Below the pieces are notes generated by a model. That model was not told the origin of the DNA and did no database searches. It saw only the letters and a program-made list of their open reading frames with translations. Of a stretch of 64,000 bases of DNA, positions 26,818 to 42,601 are shown piece after piece. Numbering within the stretch: position 1 is the first letter of the stretch; the number at the start of each line of letters is the position of its first letter. The DNA lies in assembly GCA_019914995.1 (NCBI GenBank), contig CM034138.1, positions 1,488,001 to 1,552,000 of the forward strand, in the 5' to 3' direction. Source of the stretch: Acanthochlamys bracteata (lineage: Eukaryota; Streptophyta; Magnoliopsida; Pandanales; Velloziaceae). A program made the position numbers and the translations under genes.

Positions 26818-28621
26818 ACATACATCTGGCCAGGTCTCTGTAATATAATCAAAGCTCTCATACAATATGTCTCCTTGGACATCAATTTGCTCCTTCTCAG
26901 TTGGAAAATCCTCAAATATCAGCAGAAACCTAAGTTTCTTCACAAAACACCAGCAACAAAGAGTATCGACACACCTTGACTACAGATCCTCCAGTAGCGA
27001 ACCTTTTACCAAGTTTCTTTGAAGCATCACTCAACTTGACACCTAAGACATCCAATTAGTCTAAGAAGTATCATTGCATAATCAGAAAATATTTGAAGGG
27101 CTGCAGATTAGTAATGGCAAAAAGAAAATATTCATAATATCACTTACCAAATAGGTTGAGCCCTTTCACGACAGTAAACGCATTTCCGCTTGTTATGGCT
27201 ATTTTCTCAATGACAACTTCCTTTCTCTCCTGGACAAGAACCAAACATACATTCAAAAATTAGTTTGTGGCTACACATCAATAGGATAGGATCTGGTTTC
27301 AAATATCTACGCAATCATGTCTAAAACGATGGAAGCACGACATTTGACAGACATTTTCTCAAAATGACAGGAAACAAAGGCCAAGAGTAACTGACTTCAA
27401 TTACAGAAGGGATAAAGCAATACATCATCGTAGCCAATCACATAAAAGACATCATCACATACTCAGTAATATAATTGCAAATTTTGCCTTTGTGAAGACA
27501 AAGCTTTAGTTGAAATGATAGAGGTGACAGCATCTAAGCTCAATAAAAGGTGAAAACTGCAAACAATTAGAAACAAAGGGAAACCAAAATTAGGTGCTAA
27601 CATCTAAGCTGGATAACTCTTCAAACAACATCCTTTGACATAAAGATAACTAGTAGTAACTTATCTACTTCATTTCCAAAACCAAGTATCCTACCAGAAT
27701 ACATAATTTTATATGCCTTGCATTTTGATGCGAAATTATCTTATTTCTGAGGGCCAAAATCCCACTATTAACTATTTTTAAACCTCAGAAGTTCGTTCAG
27801 TTCCTTGACAGTGCAGTATGCAGCAATTTACTAGGAATCAAGCCATTGCATACAATTCCCGTGCCACTCAAGTAAGGAAAATAAACTGTTAAAATTGTAC
27901 CTCCTCCTTTATCTTACCACCTGGAAGACGTTTCACTTCTTCTTTCTTAAGAGCTGATGTACCCCCTTCAATTTGTGGGGAAAAACAAAGCAACCATCAG
28001 AACCAAATTGAAAAGAAAAACTCACTCCCATTGAAATTCACTATACAAAGTCATTGATCTCAAACTGTTCAGCCTAAAAACCCTTTACATACTGAAACCC
28101 TCATGCTTGGAGATAATCTAATTTCTGTAAACATCTGATTTCATAAATATAAGCATTGTGCATTCACATCTTGATCAAAGCATGCATCATTCACTGAAGT
28201 TCGCAACCAAAATCACAACAAATGAATCAAACCACATATCTTGCAAAATTTTTTTAAAGAAAAACCACTATACCTGAACTAGTAGGATCCCTCCGTCGCA
28301 GATATAGTCGCAGATATACTTGCAGACTTAAACTGATCCGCCGGTCTATCGACGTCCTTCCCAGAATCCTCTAAAAGAATAAAAAATTTAATCCAACAAA
28401 ATCAGCCATCATTATAACGAACAAATTCTCCACCAAATAATCAACTCTTTTCCTAAAAACTAATCTTTTTTACCTCGAGGTAGAATGGTGTACAGGTCGG
28501 GAGCGTGCTGTCGAAGCCACGGGTTGCATTTTTCAAACTACGGCTATAATTGACAGTACTCCGCTGGTAGAAGGCACACGCCGCACTACAGCACCTGCAC
28601 CCGCTGCGGTTTCTCCGCCAT
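26818..28621 (-). pseudogene. DENR/DRP1-like pseudogene (translation re-initiation factor remnant)
   Basis: Density-regulated protein (DENR) pairs with MCT-1 and acts in translation re-initiation and ribosome recycling. Six exon-like pieces are recognisable: 28621-28474 (MAEKPQRVQVL, then stop, then CGVCLLPAEYCQL, stop, P, stop, FEKCNPWLRQHAPDLY), 28370-28274, about 27960-27901 (KKEEVKRLPGGKIKEE), 27229-27148 (ERKEVVIEKI... then FTVVKGLNLFG), 27043-26975 (GVKLSDASKKLGKRFATGGS) and about 26911-26818 (PTEKEQIDVQGDI, ITETWPDV). Exon 1 has three in-frame TAG codons, including one in place of the Tyr before the first Cys. Exon 2 ends with a TAG. The NKRKC region of the SUI1-like domain is garbled by two compensating frameshifts, and the C-terminal tail after WPDV is lost. 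Introns are kept, so it is not a retrocopy. Confidence 0.88.
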
Positions 28622-30065
28622 CGCCCGCACCCGAGCTCCATTCTCTCTCTCTCGTTCTCTGTGTTCGCGATCGCTTTGTTGTTTTCTTTCACTCTCTCTC
28701 TTTCGCTGAGGTGGAGCTCGCGAGGGAGAGAACTCAGGGTTTGGGCCTAGTCGGCCTTGTACTTTAACTAGGGTGGATCATGTTGGGCCCTGTGCGAGAA
28801 GTTGCGACAAGGAAACTAATTAAGTACACGATACTGTGAGTTGGCCTATCAGCAGCTGTCAAATGTCTGGTTGCGAATGTGACGATTTGCAAGTATCATA
28901 CTGTGATTTGCACAATAATAAGGGGAATAAGGGGTTTAATGTAAAGTAACTTGTACCACGCAAATCTCTTTTGTTGTTTGCAAAACGGGCTCAATGTTAT
29001 TTTATCTTTCAAATCCATGTCTTTGTAAGTGGTAGGATGAACTTCTATTAACTGCTAGATGTTGATCAGATGGACCAAGTCCGCCAATGACATTTTAATT
29101 CGAAATGTATCACTTGTAAATAACTGCCAGATCATTACTCGATTATTTTAAAATACGGGTTAATATAATTGGGAAAATATATACTTATTTTCTGTCTATT
29201 TCTATATCCTTCTTCTCATCTCCCTCTAATTTCTTAGTCTGACCACTCAGATCGAATTCAAGGTATGTTTGGTTCGATTTCTCTCCAATCCTCCTTGTGA
29301 TTTTTTTACGTTTCATGTAAAATTATATGTTGATATCACGAATCAGGATTCGATTCTTCATCTTCATCTCTTCGTTGGTAGAACTATTGGATCATGTACA
29401 AAATATTTGCTATGAGATGAGATTCGAAAGATCAGAAATCATGTCGTTGAGTTATTAAACTTGCTGTAACTTCATTTTGGGTGCAAGTTTCTCAGAATAG
29501 TGGTATAGGAAAATCTGGATCGAGGTCTCTTCACACCCTTCCGTTAATTCAATTAGGTCCAGCTGATTTATTTGTTTGTCATCTTCATCTATCTTTGCAG
29601 TCTCATTTGCTCTGACTGGTTTGTACCAATTGGAATTACGATTGATTATTTCCTCCTATATTTGTGTTGTTTGTTTTTAATTTTCATTTATTGTCAGTTT
29701 CAGAACGTAGACATAAGTCGGCATTGTACTAGGGAAGAAAAGCTATCCTTGTACCAACCATGATTACTTATTTCTTATCCATGTGCAAGTAGAGTCTAGC
29801 AAGTTTGGGTTCTTTGAAGTATTTCTTGTTTCATGCTTTAAGTCTGCAATGAGTATTTACATGTCTGGGTTTTGTATTTAAGGTCATTTCTTGACTATCT
29901 CATTTCAATGAATTCTGCTAGTTTTGATCACGGGGATTTCTTGTAATGTTCTGCGAGGATATCTCAGTGGAAGTTGCAAATTTTTATGCTTAACTTTCAA
30001 AGCCTTGCTACACATTGATTTTGATTCAATTTGGTTACTTTCCCCTTTCAGGCCATTACCTCAAG
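28622..30065 (+). other. VHA-B upstream region and 5'UTR intron
   Basis: Contains the V-ATPase B promoter and leader. A donor at 29263 (AAG|GTATGT) and an acceptor ending at 30051 (TTTCAG) fit a 789-base intron in the 5'UTR, leaving a short second leader exon, 30052-30065, before the ATG. A TATA-like AAAATATATACTT lies near 29174-29186. The ORFs inside the intron are not convincing. Confidence 0.55.
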
Positions 30066-34547
<4,482 letters not shown>

Positions 34548-35210
34548 ACGACCAACTAGTGCAGTTTTATCTTTGAGAAAGTTTGCTGCAAGCTAGAGTG
34601 AATAAATTATCGGGCACATAATGAGCCCCAACTGAGGCCTTTTGCTGCATAAACCATGTCTATTCTTTTACTGCAAGCGCTAACTTATTGGTTGTGTATC
34701 TGTTCAGTTGTAATGTCAGTGCAAATTTGTGTAATCTTATTGATGGAGATATTATTGTATTACCTATGTATGCTCTGATGGATTTGCTTTTGTAGCATAT
34801 AATATATATGAATACATTCCATGATATTTTTTGCTCTTTTCATCTTTAGTTTCATATTTTGCAGATCTAGCCTCTGATAATGAGATATTTGCATAATGGT
34901 GCTAATTTAGCACAAGCACTTTGCAGGACTACTCTTTAAGGTAGAAAATTGTTGCTCTAATCAATAGAAGCCCTAATGTGAAAATCAATGTCTCCCAATT
35001 CTGAGAAACCCGAATTACGCACAGTAGAAAAAAGAAACGTTTTCTCGCAACCCGTCGGAATATTTCGACAGATAGCTCGAAACTTTTGGCCGCCGGCGAA
35101 ACACCTTGGCTGTCTCATCTTCTATTCTATCTTAGCCAACCAAAAAAATCGACACGAACTGCTAATATGATTTCAATTTACATATTAACATAAATATGAA
35201 TATGATTTCG
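34548..35210. other. VHA-B 3' region and intergenic DNA
   Basis: Presumed 3'UTR to about 34830, then non-coding DNA. The 60-codon frame at 34988-35170 shows nothing I recognise. Confidence 0.45.
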
Positions 35211-35212
35211 TC

Positions 35213-35760
35213 TTTCAAGGCAATCTCTTCACTGGTGAAATCCCACCTTCTATTGCTTCTATCTATACTTTGTTAGACTTCAATGTCTCCCCGGAAACCG
35301 TCTTAACGGCGTCTTCGTTTACCACTGAATCCAGTTTGCAACTGTTTCCAGCGAAGTATCGCCGCTGCCACCGCCAAGTTCAATAAAACATGAAAGAAAG
35401 TTGAACTAGGGCAATAATAATCCCCTGGGTAGCCGCTGTACTATTTTAGCAGCTTCAGCTTTATGGATTTGCAAACTAAGGCAATATAAGGAGGGAGTAG
35501 TAGTTCATGATGAAGAGGATCTAAACAAGGGAAGAATTAAAGAAAAAGAGGTGGTGGTGTTGGAAGGCTGCAAGCAGTTTGAAATAGAGGATCTAATGAG
35601 GTGAGGGGGTTCAGCGGAGATGCTCGGTCGCGGAGCACGCTGCTGGGACGACATACAGAATAGTGATGGAAGACAAAGGAACAGAAGAGGCTCTTGGTTT
35701 TCGACTACATTGCCGGCCGTAGCCTGCAGTCACTCGCTTCCCCTTGCTACTCCAATCTAC
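35213..35760 (+). pseudogene. LRR receptor-like kinase pseudogene fragment
   Basis: Collapsed copy of a plant LRR receptor kinase of the group with few repeats and an atypical kinase domain. From left to right: a leucine-rich repeat piece GNLFTGEIPPSIAS followed by LLDFNVS (35213-35290), then after a frameshift GNRLNG; a transmembrane-like piece ILAASALWICKLRQ; a juxtamembrane and kinase N-lobe piece GRIKEKEVVVLEGCKQFEIE, DLMR, stop (TGA), then GGSAEMLGRG; after another shift TTYRIVMEDKG; and after an internal deletion LLVFDYIAGRSLQSLAS (about 35694-35744). The order and motifs (VVVLEGCK.FE.EDL.R, SAEMLGRG, TTYR.VMED, LLVFDY) are diagnostic. The ATP-binding Lys region and the catalytic lobe are missing. 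It cannot encode a receptor. Confidence 0.82.
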
Positions 35761-36063
35761 TTCTAAAATTTTATTATTAATTAGTTTTATTATTTTTAAA
35801 TAAAAAATATTTTAAACATATTATAATAATATATTTTTTTTTAAAAACTAAAATTTGATAATATTTTTAATTCGATCTTATTTTATTTTTAATATAATAT
35901 TTTAATAAAGCATTATAATATTTATAAATTTTTAAATTTTAAAAAATTTATTTCGTAATTTTTATAAATTATACAAATAAAATTTATTTTTATAATTTTT
36001 AAGATATTTTTTATTATGATAAAATTTAATTTTAGGCATTTTGAAAAATCCTCTGGTTGACTT
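35761..36063. repeat. very AT-rich block
   Basis: About 300 bases composed almost only of A and T, following the pseudogene. Probably an eroded MITE or nested elements; the ends are not identifiable. Confidence 0.4.
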
Positions 36064-36315
36064 GGGGCGTGTTTACCTAGGGGGTGGAAGTGGAGTTTTG
36101 GAGAAAGTGAAGTTTTTAGAAAATAAATTTAAAAAATAAAAAATATTTAATAAAAAATAAAATTTTATATTAATTATATATTTTTAGTAAGTTTTAAATT
36201 TGAATTTTAAAAAAAATTTTATTGATAAAAAAATTTATTTTAATTTTTATAAATATTTATATGAAACTTGAGTTTAAAGGAAGTGGAGTTTAGGGGTGTT
36301 GGTAAACACGCCGTT
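36064..36315. mobile_element. MITE-like element with GGGCGTGTTTACC ends
   Basis: About 250 bases bounded by inverted repeats GGCGTGTTTACC and GGTAAACACGCC, with inner inverted sequence GGAAGTGGAGTTT at the right end and GGTGGAAGTGGAGTTTTGG in the same sense at the left. The interior is A/T. The outer 12 bases pair perfectly. Confidence 0.65.
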
Positions 36316-36504
36316 CTAGTGTAGCACTGTTAGAATCAAAACTGTCGTTCGTTGTTTTTTTTTTTCTCCTTCTTTTTTCGTTTGGGTGTTTTTGAGATGG
36401 ACATTACAGTCAAATTTTGTTTTCATAAACCAATCCTCTTTTGTTGTACAGAATTTTCTTTCCAGATAGTCTTTCTTTTGAGAGTTACAAGGTTGATTCC
36501 GTTA

Positions 36505-36790
36505 CCGATGTATTTGAAAGGTTCATAATTTTAAATTTTTTTATTAAATTTTAAATTTTGAATAGTTTATATATTTAAATTATATAAAAAATTTAAAATT
36601 TTATTTTTATATATATAATTTTATTTTTAATTTTTTTATTTATATATTTTTTAATATAATTATATTTTTAATATATTTTTAAAAATTATTAAAATATAAA
36701 TATTAAATTTTATTTTTATTTTATTTTTTAATAAATTTTATTTTTTTTTTATTTTTATGAAACTCAATTACGATCATTTGAAATATATTT
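36505..36790. mobile_element. AT-rich element, second family, copy A
   Basis: Shares a run of blocks with 58506-58790: ATTTTTTAATATAATTATAT, then AACATATTTTTAAAA-like sequence, AAATTTTATTTTTATTTTAT, and TTTTATGAAACTCAATTAC near the right end. The shared block order over about 200 bases indicates one family. Confidence 0.5.
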
Positions 36791-38588
36791 TAACTCTAAC
36801 ATAAACTAATCGAATTAAATTTATTCGACTTTAATAATCATTATAATAATAAAAAATTATCATATTATTTTATAGATCGGTTGTGTTTTAATTCGGTTAG
36901 TTCCTATTTTTCAATACCGTTTCAGATTAGGATTAAAGTCGGCATTGCTGCTTGCTCCTCATGTTCGTTCATGTAGAAAATGTTTGAAAGTGATAAAATA
37001 AAAAAAATTATAATAAAATTATTTTAAGTTTATTTATTTAGAAAAAAACGGGTCAGGTTCCATGTGAAAATATGAAACCTATATAGTCTTTAAAAATAAT
37101 TAGCTATATTTAATTACTTGTCATACACTAATAACAACTTTAACTAACTTAACACTTCATCAAACATCCTCCTCGACGCCTCTCGTAATGGTCTAGCCTC
37201 CGACTACTGCGTTCTCCAACAGCACTATTCTTCTCCATCACCATCTTCACAAAGAGAAGCTTCACGGAAGTTCGACTTTTAAAGCTTTGGTGTTATGTTG
37301 CTAGAGATTCTAATCGGTAGAAGAAAAAAAAAAAAAAAAAAAGAAAATAACATGGGTTTAAGCAAACGGGTACAGGTGGTGGTGAGAAAAGAGTGGAAGG
37401 TGAGATGGTTGCTTTGCTGCAAGCTGCTTTGTTGTGGTTGAATCGAGAAACGAAACATGCATCGGCAAAGATGAACTTTGTCTATAAGATGATTGAAGAT
37501 ATTGTTACGAATACGATAGTGTGCACGAAAAAAAAATAGCACAGCAAAATATATAACACATACTAGAATTTTGCAATCTAAGTTGAAATTGTTAAAGATG
37601 AATAAGACAATCACACAAAACAAAGATATATGTGAGGAAAAATGAAAAAAATCTCACGGTAGTGTGGTAAAAAAAATATATATATCACTATGCGATGATA
37701 TTACAATGTAGACTTACAACTTTGCTTTCTTGCTTGTATTTAACTTGCATTCTCTCTTTGCATGCTTCTTTATATGCTACTCTCAAATTCCACACATTTG
37801 GAATATATATAGGATATAAGAAAAACCTTTGATAGCTAGTCTACTAAATAACTAACTCTTCAAAATAATTTTTTGGCATTAGTTCTTTGACATAACTTTT
37901 TTATGATAGATGAATCTGGACATAACTTCCTTATAAATCTGAACATAACTTCTTCATGAATGAATCTGGACATAACTACCATAAGAGCTATGTTGGACTA
38001 AATGATAGACTACCAACAGTTACTTATGAACTGATTGATTAGAAGCTCATCAAAGTGTCTTTATATCCAACAGATTTATGAAAGAGAGGGAGAGAGAGAG
38101 AGAGGGGAAATAGTAGTAGGCTAGTAGCATCATAAGAGCAAGAACACCTTCTGTACGTGATTGATCATTCTCTTGAATCTTCTAAATAATCTCTTTGTTT
38201 TCTGGAAATATTTCTCCCTTCCCTGGTTAGTTGCTTAATCTCTGCACACAGATGGTGCAAAAACTCGCACTAGATCTTTGACAGACCATTCTATTGGTCA
38301 TCAGCAAACTATCCTTTCATGTCTTGTAACTCTTATGTATAACGATCCAGAAAATAGCATGGTAAACTGGAATACATATACTGCAACAGATGGAGGATCG
38401 CCACAAGTTCATCACCAAATCAAACACATCCTTCCGAAACTTTTACTGATATTTCACAAGAGCTGCAGAAACACAAAGATGCTAACTGTTTATGTTTCTG
38501 TTTCTCTAGATGTTCGAAACATACTTGCCTTTACATGCAGACCATGACCATGTACACACTAATAGACTAATGTTTCGAGCTTATAGAT
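36791..38588. other. intergenic region with simple repeats and a possible retroelement remnant
   Basis: Contains a run of about 20 A (near 37324-37342), an AT microsatellite (near 37675), an imperfect tandem repeat containing GGACATAACTT (37888-37982) and a GA repeat (38086-38106). Between 37600 and 38060 the sequence has an LTR-like feel (TATA-like sequence at 37806, repeats), but no TG...CA ends or coding region are found. No gene. Confidence 0.4.
37888..37982. repeat. imperfect tandem repeat (four units containing ACATAACT)
   Basis: Units beginning near 37889, 37912, 37937 and 37963 each contain a version of GAATCTGGACATAACTTC, spaced about 23-30 bases apart. Confidence 0.6.
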
Positions 38589-41204
38589 CTACCTAGGTGT
38601 TATGTAAGCTTGCATAGGGTGGAGTTTGTGGGTTGTGAGTTGAACTGTATCAACGTCCTCTTCTTCTCCTTCTTTCAGCCTCCAGTGGAACTCTTGAATC
38701 AGACGACCAATTGTTGTACAGGCAATCAGCATTGCTTGCAAAGATCCTGCGCATACCCTCTTTCCACCTCCGAAGGACATGGTCTTGTGCATATCAGTTT
38801 GATTGTACTTGCTCAACAAGAACCTCTCAGGCTTCCACTCTTCGGGTTCTTCCCATTCGTTCTTGTCCATGTTGCATCCGTAAAGGTTGATTGCAATCTG
38901 AACAGCGCATCAAATTTACACCATTTTATATCAGGTAGTAAACTTTGGAATGAAACTTGGACATATGGCAGTGTCCACAGTGACATCGGAAAAGTTACTT
39001 ACCTCAGTCCCCTTAGGAATCTCATATCCTCCAAGTTGAGTAGCTTCATGGGCATATCTAGGGGGGATGATAGGAACTGGAGAGTGGTTTCTCAAAGTTT
39101 CATGGAAAACAGCATTCAAGTAGGGTAATTTTGGTAGATGTTCTTCAGTCAGCTTTTCAGATCCACAAACTTCTAGGATTTCCTGATAAAGGCGCTCCTG
39201 AATAAAGAAATAGAATTAGGTAATGGTTGACATAGAGAAAAAAATCTTATAGCAAAGTTAACCTGGTATGTTGGTTGCTTGGCAAGTTCATAGATAGCCC
39301 ATTCTGTTGTGACCAAAGTTGTGTCAGATGTTTCAATTATAGCTTCCCAAACCAAATTAATGAGTTGCTCCTCAGTCATTGTACTTTCTTCAGTCAACAG
39401 ATAATCAAGATAACAGTCGATTGCCTATTGAAGTTGAGACAAATAAGAGCTTAGGTGCACACCTCAAACAATCAAGATGCAGATAGGCAACTACCAACTT
39501 GAAAGAGCAAATAAGACCTCTCCAGAAGCAATACGCTTTCTTTGCTCTGCAATTAGGGCCTTTGTCACCACCAATTTTTTCCTGGCGATTCTCAGAATTT
39601 TGTCCTCGAAAGACTTATTAGGAACCCACCTGAAAAGCGGGAAGAAATCTCTCCAGTCTACTTCAATTGCTCCCATCATGGGATCAATCACTAAAATTTG
39701 GAATAGCTCCTTCTTTGACAATTCTTTCCCCATCTCCCCTACATAAATTGATTCCACATCCGTGCCAAGAGCCTACAATGATAAACAGGAATTAGTCAAA
39801 CTGACTTTCTTGCATGAAAGTTATGCGTTCTGAAAGGTAAATGCTTGGGTATTTTCCTTTAAGCATATATGTATGCAGAGACTTGCATCAGGATCCTTGG
39901 ACCAACTTCATCTGATGTTTATGCTTCAAGATTGAGTTAGTAACAAAATAAGCAGTTCCAAATGTAAAAGAATCTTACTTGCTTCATTGCCAATTTGAAA
40001 AGCTCCTTTTGAAATGGCTCTCTTAGGTTCACAACATGCCCAGGATCATCTTTAATCTCAGTGTGCAAGAGATCTAAGGTATTCTCTATCATGATATCTC
40101 TATTGGCACGATTTCGCTTCTGATATTGGATTTCACAAAGGTGTTAAATGTATATACAGGAGAACTGCATCATATGCTCAGAAGTAGCAAAGGAATGACA
40201 ATGAAGATTGGAGACCAGCTTTTAGTATAAACCTGGGCATTTGGTCCCAAGAGACTCGTCAGTATGTAGCGCTTCACCATCTTATGGTAGTCCCCATAAT
40301 CACTCATCGCAACAAGAGATTTGTTTGCTGTTAGCACCATTAAGGCAGCAGAAAGCTTACGTCCAGAAATGGATGAGAACTTAGTCACCATAGCCTGCAA
40401 TATATCAACCATCAACACTTGAAGAAATTATGAAACTCACAAGGATAAGTTAGCAACGACAACCAAAACTAAACTACTATTTAGAGCTAGTTTTCCTTGT
40501 TATCTCAAGACTTAATGTGGGATTTCTAACTAACGCAATATAGTCATGTTGATTGGCCGTAAATGTTAAAAGTGATACCGAATCTAAATTAGCGTTTGAC
40601 TTGTAAGGAAGTTTGAGCATGTAAGGCTCAGGTCTCAAAACTAGCTTTTAGTTTTAACAAAGTCTGCTATTACCAACAAAAGCTTATAAGAAATTCCAAC
40701 ACTATGTGTCTCTACATTCCTAAATCGATGACAAAACACTAGAATTAACTTTCATGGGCAATTCGGAATTACCTCTCTAGCAAGATCGGCTGTATTCAAG
40801 ACAACCATGGTTGAAGCTCCTAATTTAACAGTGTAAATTGGTCCATACTCTTCAGCCCACTTAGCAAATGTCTGGTGTGGTTTCTTTTCCTTGAGTTGAA
40901 GCAGATTTCCAATCACAGGGAGTCCAGGGATAGCTATAAAATAAACCATTAACACACATATGGACATTCAAGTAATGTAAGAAAAACCTAACAATGAGTA
41001 CCAATGCATAAAACATCTATTGCTTTCAAAACACAGATCAAATCAACTATACTACTTTTCAGTCAAAAACTAGAATTTCTTGTGAGAACTACCAGGAGGA
41101 AGATTGGAGTAATTTCTTCTTCCAACAAAAACGTTGAACCAGATCAAAAACAGAAGTACCAGGCACAACACAGAAGTTGCCGTCACCATAGGTGAAAGAT
41201 CCAT
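38589..41204 (-). CDS. KO: ent-kaurene oxidase, cytochrome P450 CYP701A
   Basis: Oxidises ent-kaurene in three steps to ent-kaurenoic acid in gibberellin synthesis; the family sits on the plastid outer envelope and ER. Coding exons (minus): 41204-41093, 40933-40773, 40394-40233, 40119-39979, 39772-39518, 39424-39263, 39197-39003, 38897-38589, giving 498 residues; family members are usually about 510, the difference being a short N-terminus. It has an N-terminal anchor ([16 protein letters not shown]), then [20 protein letters not shown]. The I-helix is [13 protein letters not shown], followed by the ExxR motif ETLR, the PERF motif, and the heme loop [10 protein letters not shown] with Cys445. 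KO signatures [21 protein letters not shown] and [12 protein letters not shown] are present. No disablements, and all exons are in phase. Confidence 0.96.
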
Positions 41205-42388
41205 TTGGAAAACCAAACTCTTGCTTGAAACGGAATGAGATTGATAATCAAGAACGGCATTTACAACGGAAAAGTTTTAGGATAGAAATGATGGAGACAT
41301 TCAAGAACTGCTTGTTCTTTTTGTGTTGCGGGGGACCTGGACATGTGTTGTAGCTATTGTGCCACTAGCATGTATAAGGCAGCGCATATTTGAACAATTT
41401 TTCTTTATCGCCAATGGCAATATTGTAAATTTTTGTACTACTGTGGCATTTTGTGGTGAAATTGCAAGAATGGACAGCATCATCACGCCTGACATTGCGC
41501 CTGACATACAATGTCTTTTATTTTTTGTTTTTCCTTCAAAATAACGCTTGATTTGCGTTTTTTCACGAGGAACTCACCAGCATAGAATAGCAGTTTGTTT
41601 AATAAGTCGAAAGTTTGAGTCTTTGATTCTTGTAAATGAAAAAAAAGAAATTTTGTCCTTCATTAAAGTTTGTTCTTTGATCTATAGGTAGGATAGTACT
41701 TATGAAATAAAATTTTTTTAAGATAAAAAATATTTTTTATTTTTTTTAAAAATAAGTTCTATTTTATTTATTTTTAAAAAATAATAAAAATATGTAATAA
41801 AAAAATTTTACTGTATAAATTTTTTTTACACTTTTTAAATTTTTAAATAAATTTTTTAAATAATTATGAAATATATATTAAAAAATTAAAAACAAGTATT
41901 TGAAAAAATGTAATCCCAAACGCCTTTTATGTACGTTTTGTTAAGTTGTCTATTAAAATTCTGTAACCCTAAAAAGAAGGAGATCGAATGAAACTCACCT
42001 ATGCATAACCCATTCTAAATTTAAATGCATCGGCAACTAAACAATGCAAAAACAGAACAATCTTCTGAGATACCAGTTACATATAATCCAAAGCGAACAA
42101 ATACTCTTAAGAAAATTCTTAGCACAGGTTACAGAATCTGACAGTGAAGTAACTGGAAACAAGTAAACTTTTTTCATATTTTGAACAGATAGTAGCTGGT
42201 GAGACCAACATGTAGGCCTTAGCAGATATTTTACATGAGAAATTCAAATAACAAAAAGAAAAGGAAAAACACAAAGCAATTACAGCCTAAGCGATGCTTA
42301 TTATCTTTCTTTCCTTAAGATTACAATGCAGTAATTCTTATTTATTCTCCTACTGTTGTCTTATATGACAACGCGGTAAGAAAAAACA
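41205..42388. other. intergenic: KO promoter side, MITE, 3' side of the small Ala-rich gene
   Basis: Holds the KO upstream region, an eroded copy of the MITE family at about 41690-41935 and the presumed 3'UTR of the small gene. No gene seen. Confidence 0.45.
41690..41935. mobile_element. MITE family copy (eroded)
   Basis: CTTATGAAATAAAATTTTTT at the left, AATAATAAAAATATGTAATA in the middle and TAATCCCAAACGCC at the right match the order of blocks in the 11588 and 50594 copies. Confidence 0.6.
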
Positions 42389-42589
42389 TCACTTCGGAGT
42401 TTGTTTAGACATATTCTTCTCTTCACGACTGCTTCCTGAAACAGCTGCAGTTGCAGCAGCAGTCATTGCAGCTGCAGCAGCGCCCACCTTTGCGCTCCCG
42501 GCGGCTTTCATTGCACCACCAATCTTGGCAAATGCAGCTATACCACCAACAAGTGCAGCCCTCAAAGCGACCATTGGCCTGAGCTCCAT
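42389..42589 (-). CDS. small Ala/Gly-rich hypothetical protein (66 residues)
   Basis: A 66-residue frame, MELRPMVALRAALVGGIAAF at the start, then AKIGGAMKAAGSAKVGAAAA and a polar tail ending NMSKQTPK. The first 50 residues form one long hydrophobic, small-residue segment of Ala, Gly, Val and Met with a few Lys, so it could be a membrane or amphipathic helix. The acceptor at 42601 (TTACAG|GG) lies 12 bases before the ATG. A leader exon at about 44523-44650 with donor AAG|GTAGGA gives a 1.9-kb 5'UTR intron. I do not recognise a named family, though similar short uncharacterised proteins exist in plants as far as I recall. Judged real because of splice-site support, codon use and lack of alternatives; no function can be given. 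Confidence 0.6.
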   Translation of the reverse strand: MELRPMVALRAALVGGIAAFAKIGGAMKAAGSAKVGAAAAAMTAAATAAVSGSSREEKNMSKQTPK

Positions 42590-42601
42590 TTGTGTGTAAC
42601 C

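Noticed and set aside
26818-28621. DENR and SWC4 remnants as processed retrocopies
   Set aside because: Both keep introns with recognisable GT/AG sites at family positions and lack poly-A tails.
34988-35170. 60-codon frame before the LRR kinase fragment as its N-terminus
   Set aside because: It has no LRR or signal-peptide features and is not in a convincing continuation with the 35213 piece.
37279-37623. 114-codon minus-strand frame
   Set aside because: Low-complexity Phe/Leu-rich translation driven by a poly-A run; no homology or splice support.
39477-39746. 89-codon plus-strand frame
   Set aside because: Antisense to KO exon 5; the minus strand carries the conserved P450 sequence.
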